A stretch of 13,896 bases of DNA, taken from the NCBI GenBank assembly GCA_900754075.1, contig CAAEBN010000039.1, forward strand, positions 1-13,896. The letters run 5' to 3'. This document shows, in pieces, positions 12,541 to 13,896 of the stretch; within the stretch, counting starts at the first letter, position 1; the number at the start of each line of letters is the position of its first letter. The stretch is from an uncultured Collinsella sp. (GTDB taxonomy: Bacteria > Actinomycetota > Coriobacteriia > Coriobacteriales > Coriobacteriaceae). The position numbers and the translations under genes were made by a program. The notes below the pieces were generated by a model, which searched no databases, was not told where the DNA came from, and worked only from the letters and a program-made list of their open reading frames with translations.

Positions 12541-13758
12541 GTGTCTATGCGTACCGATGATTTTGACTATAACCTGCCTGAGGAACTGATCGCCCAGGCT
12601 CCTGCCGAGCCGCGTGACTCCTGCCGCCTGCTGGTGGTTGATCGCAAGGGCTCTGAGGCGGGAACGCCGCTGGAGCATGGCGGTACCGTCGAGCACCGCA
12701 TCTTCCGCGACATCATCGACTATATCGAGTCGGGCGACGTGCTCGTCATCAACAAGACGCGCGTGATGCCGGCCCGCCTGATCGGTCGCAAGACGGGCTC
12801 GGGCGGCGTGGTCGAGACGCTGCTGCTCAAGCGCCGTGAGGACGTTGACCCGCTGGGCCACGTTTGGGAGTGCCTGGTCAAGCCGGGTAAGCGCCTGAAG
12901 CCCGGTGCTCAGATTGAGTATCGCGCCGGTGGCGCCCATGCGCCCGAGGGGGCTCCCGTGGTGCTGACGGCCGAGGTCATCGACTTTGTCACCGATAGCC
13001 GCGGTGGCCGCCTGGTGCGCTTTGAGCCGGCCGGTTGCAATGCTGCCGGTGAGCCGCGCACGCTCGACGAGGCCATTCACGCCGCCGGTCACGTGCCGCT
13101 GCCGCCCTACATTACCGATTACGAGGGTGACCCCGAGAAGTACCAGACCGTCTACGCCATGAAGGAGGAGCACTCGGCTGCCGCTCCTACGGCGGGTCTG
13201 CACTTTACGCCCGAGCTCATGGCTGCCATCGAGGCCAAGGGCGCAAAGTTTGCCGCCGTCGAGCTCGAGGTGGGCATCGACACCTTCCGTCTGGTGGAGG
13301 AGGACGATCCCACGCAGCATGTGATGCACACCGAGCGCTACCACGTGTCGCAGGAGGTTGTCGACGCCGTGCATAAGGCGAAGGCCGAGGGCCATCGTGT
13401 GATCGCTGTCGGTACCACGGCGGTGCGCTCGCTCGAGAGCGCGTTTGACGCCGATGCGCCGGTGTCCGATCCGGCCGTGACGGCGCGCTATTTTGAGGGC
13501 CGCGAGGACGGTGCCGATACGCTCGGCCGCGGCGACATCGTGGTACGCGAAAACGCTACGACGCAGCTCTACCTCATGCCCGGCTCGACCTATCACGTGG
13601 TCGACGCGCTGATCACGAACTTCCACGTGCCGCGCTCCACGCTCATGATGCTCGTGAGTGCGCTTGCCACCCGCGACCAGATCATGGATGCCTACGCCGC
13701 CGCCATCGAGGAGCGCTACCGCTTCTTCAGCTTTGGAGACGCAATGCTCATTCAGTAG
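12541..13758 (+). CDS. queA: S-adenosylmethionine:tRNA ribosyltransferase-isomerase QueA
   Basis: The 405-residue enzyme transfers and isomerises the ribosyl part of SAM onto 7-aminomethyl-7-deazaguanine in tRNA, giving epoxyqueuosine, the substrate of QueH next door. Family signatures: FDYNLPEELIAQAPAEPRD (8-26), VINKTRVMPARL (69-80), SAAAPTAGLHFT (212-223), VGIDTFR (244-250), GTTAVRSLES (291-300), NFHVPRSTLMMLVSA (360-374) and YRFFSFGDAMLI (393-404). It is longer than the usual 340-355 residues because of extra segments around 36-50 and 303-332. AAGGAG (12527-12532) is eight bases before the GTG at 12541 and 14 before the ATG at 12547; GTG is preferred on spacing, though family members usually begin at the MRTDDF equivalent. 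Confidence 0.97.
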   Translation: MSMRTDDFDYNLPEELIAQAPAEPRDSCRLLVVDRKGSEAGTPLEHGGTVEHRIFRDIIDYIESGDVLVINKTRVMPARLIGRKTGSGGVVETLLLKRREDVDPLGHVWECLVKPGKRLKPGAQIEYRAGGAHAPEGAPVVLTAEVIDFVTDSRGGRLVRFEPAGCNAAGEPRTLDEAIHAAGHVPLPPYITDYEGDPEKYQTVYAMKEEHSAAAPTAGLHFTPELMAAIEAKGAKFAAVELEVGIDTFRLVEEDDPTQHVMHTERYHVSQEVVDAVHKAKAEGHRVIAVGTTAVRSLESAFDADAPVSDPAVTARYFEGREDGADTLGRGDIVVRENATTQLYLMPGSTYHVVDALITNFHVPRSTLMMLVSALATRDQIMDAYAAAIEERYRFFSFGDAMLIQ

Positions 13759-13786
13759 GTTACGGCGTTTTACAAACGCCGTAACC
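13758..13786 (+). terminator. Hairpin immediately after queA
   Basis: GGTTACGGCGTTT (13758-13770) and AAACGCCGTAACC (13774-13786) form a perfect 13-bp stem with a 3-base loop, starting in the stop codon. No T-tract follows, so it is more likely a 3'-end stabilising hairpin or a weak terminator than a classical one. Confidence 0.55.
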
Positions 13787-13799
13787 CGTCGATGCTGCG

Positions 13800-13896
13800 C
13801 GGGCCGCATTTGGACAATCTGACGTTCAACTTCAAGGGCGCGACCAGAAGGTCAGCGCCCTTTCGTTTCACGTCACCTTGTCTCAAATGCGACCCG
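13800..13896. repeat. Imperfect long palindrome around the queA terminator
   Basis: CGGGCCGCATTTG (13800-13812) matches the reverse complement of 13884-13896 in 12 of 13 positions, and similarity continues inward through GACAA and TGACGT blocks to the terminator stem. The window ends at the outer edge of the right arm, so the element may extend further. Confidence 0.7.
13835..13868 (+). terminator. Intrinsic terminator downstream of queA
   Basis: AGGGCGC-GACC pairs with GGTC-A-GCGCCCT (one bulged A) around an AGAA loop, followed by TTCGTTT. It lies at the exact centre of a larger imperfect inverted repeat whose outer arms are 13800-13812 and 13884-13896. Confidence 0.75.

Noticed and set aside
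12517..13809. 430-residue minus-strand ORF opposite queA
   Set aside because: queA is unambiguous on the plus strand; the opposite frame is His/Arg-rich without domains.

Overview
The window looks like a piece of chromosome from a high-G+C Gram-positive gut bacterium of the Coriobacteriia, most probably Collinsella or a close relative. This rests on base composition, on recalled family resemblances (class III fructose-1,6-bisphosphatase, a methionyl-tRNA synthetase-like ligase with a KKASSS loop, QueH beside QueA, a DegV protein) and on dispersed GGGACGGGG palindromes. No database search was possible, so the genus is an inference.

Layout. 1-342 (+) is the 3' end of a precorrin-6A reductase gene (cobalamin synthesis), cut by the window edge. 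About 383-1770 is a decayed IS110-family insertion sequence on the minus strand; its transposase has lost catalytic residues and carries an in-frame TGA, and its upstream side is strongly palindromic. 1882-4899 (-) reads fbp, then two tandem GtrA-family membrane proteins, with hairpin terminators after each GtrA gene. 4900-5219 is a divergent regulatory region with a 10-bp-arm palindrome in front of fbp and a promoter for a DegV lipid-binding protein (5220-6110, +). That gene converges, across a strong shared terminator, on a TIM-barrel protein of unknown function (6192-7283, -). 7475-7645 (+) is a 56-residue single-span membrane protein that converges on an m5C RNA methyltransferase of the RsmB/NOP family (7670-8773, -). 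8792-8932 is a composite palindromic repeat. 8952-11102 (-) is the MetRS-like ligase, divergent from a DUF3267-type membrane metalloprotease-like protein (11235-11804, +). A second copy of the repeat, a perfect 26-bp-arm hairpin, sits just before queH (11901-12476, +), followed by queA (12541-13758, +) and two hairpins.

How the genes fit together. Most are housekeeping. queA and queH encode the last two steps of queuosine tRNA modification. The RNA methyltransferase and the MetRS-like ligase are also translation related, so 7.7-13.8 kb is a translation/RNA-modification neighbourhood. fbp belongs to gluconeogenesis; the adjacent GtrA proteins may move or flip lipid-linked sugars, but their substrate is unknown.

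The least explained material is non-coding: the GGGACGGGG palindrome family (8792-8932 and 11815-11882), the nested palindrome centred on the queA terminator (13800-13896), and the palindromic tract beside the IS110 remnant (1634-1764). I found no defence system, CRISPR array, tRNA, rRNA or prophage.
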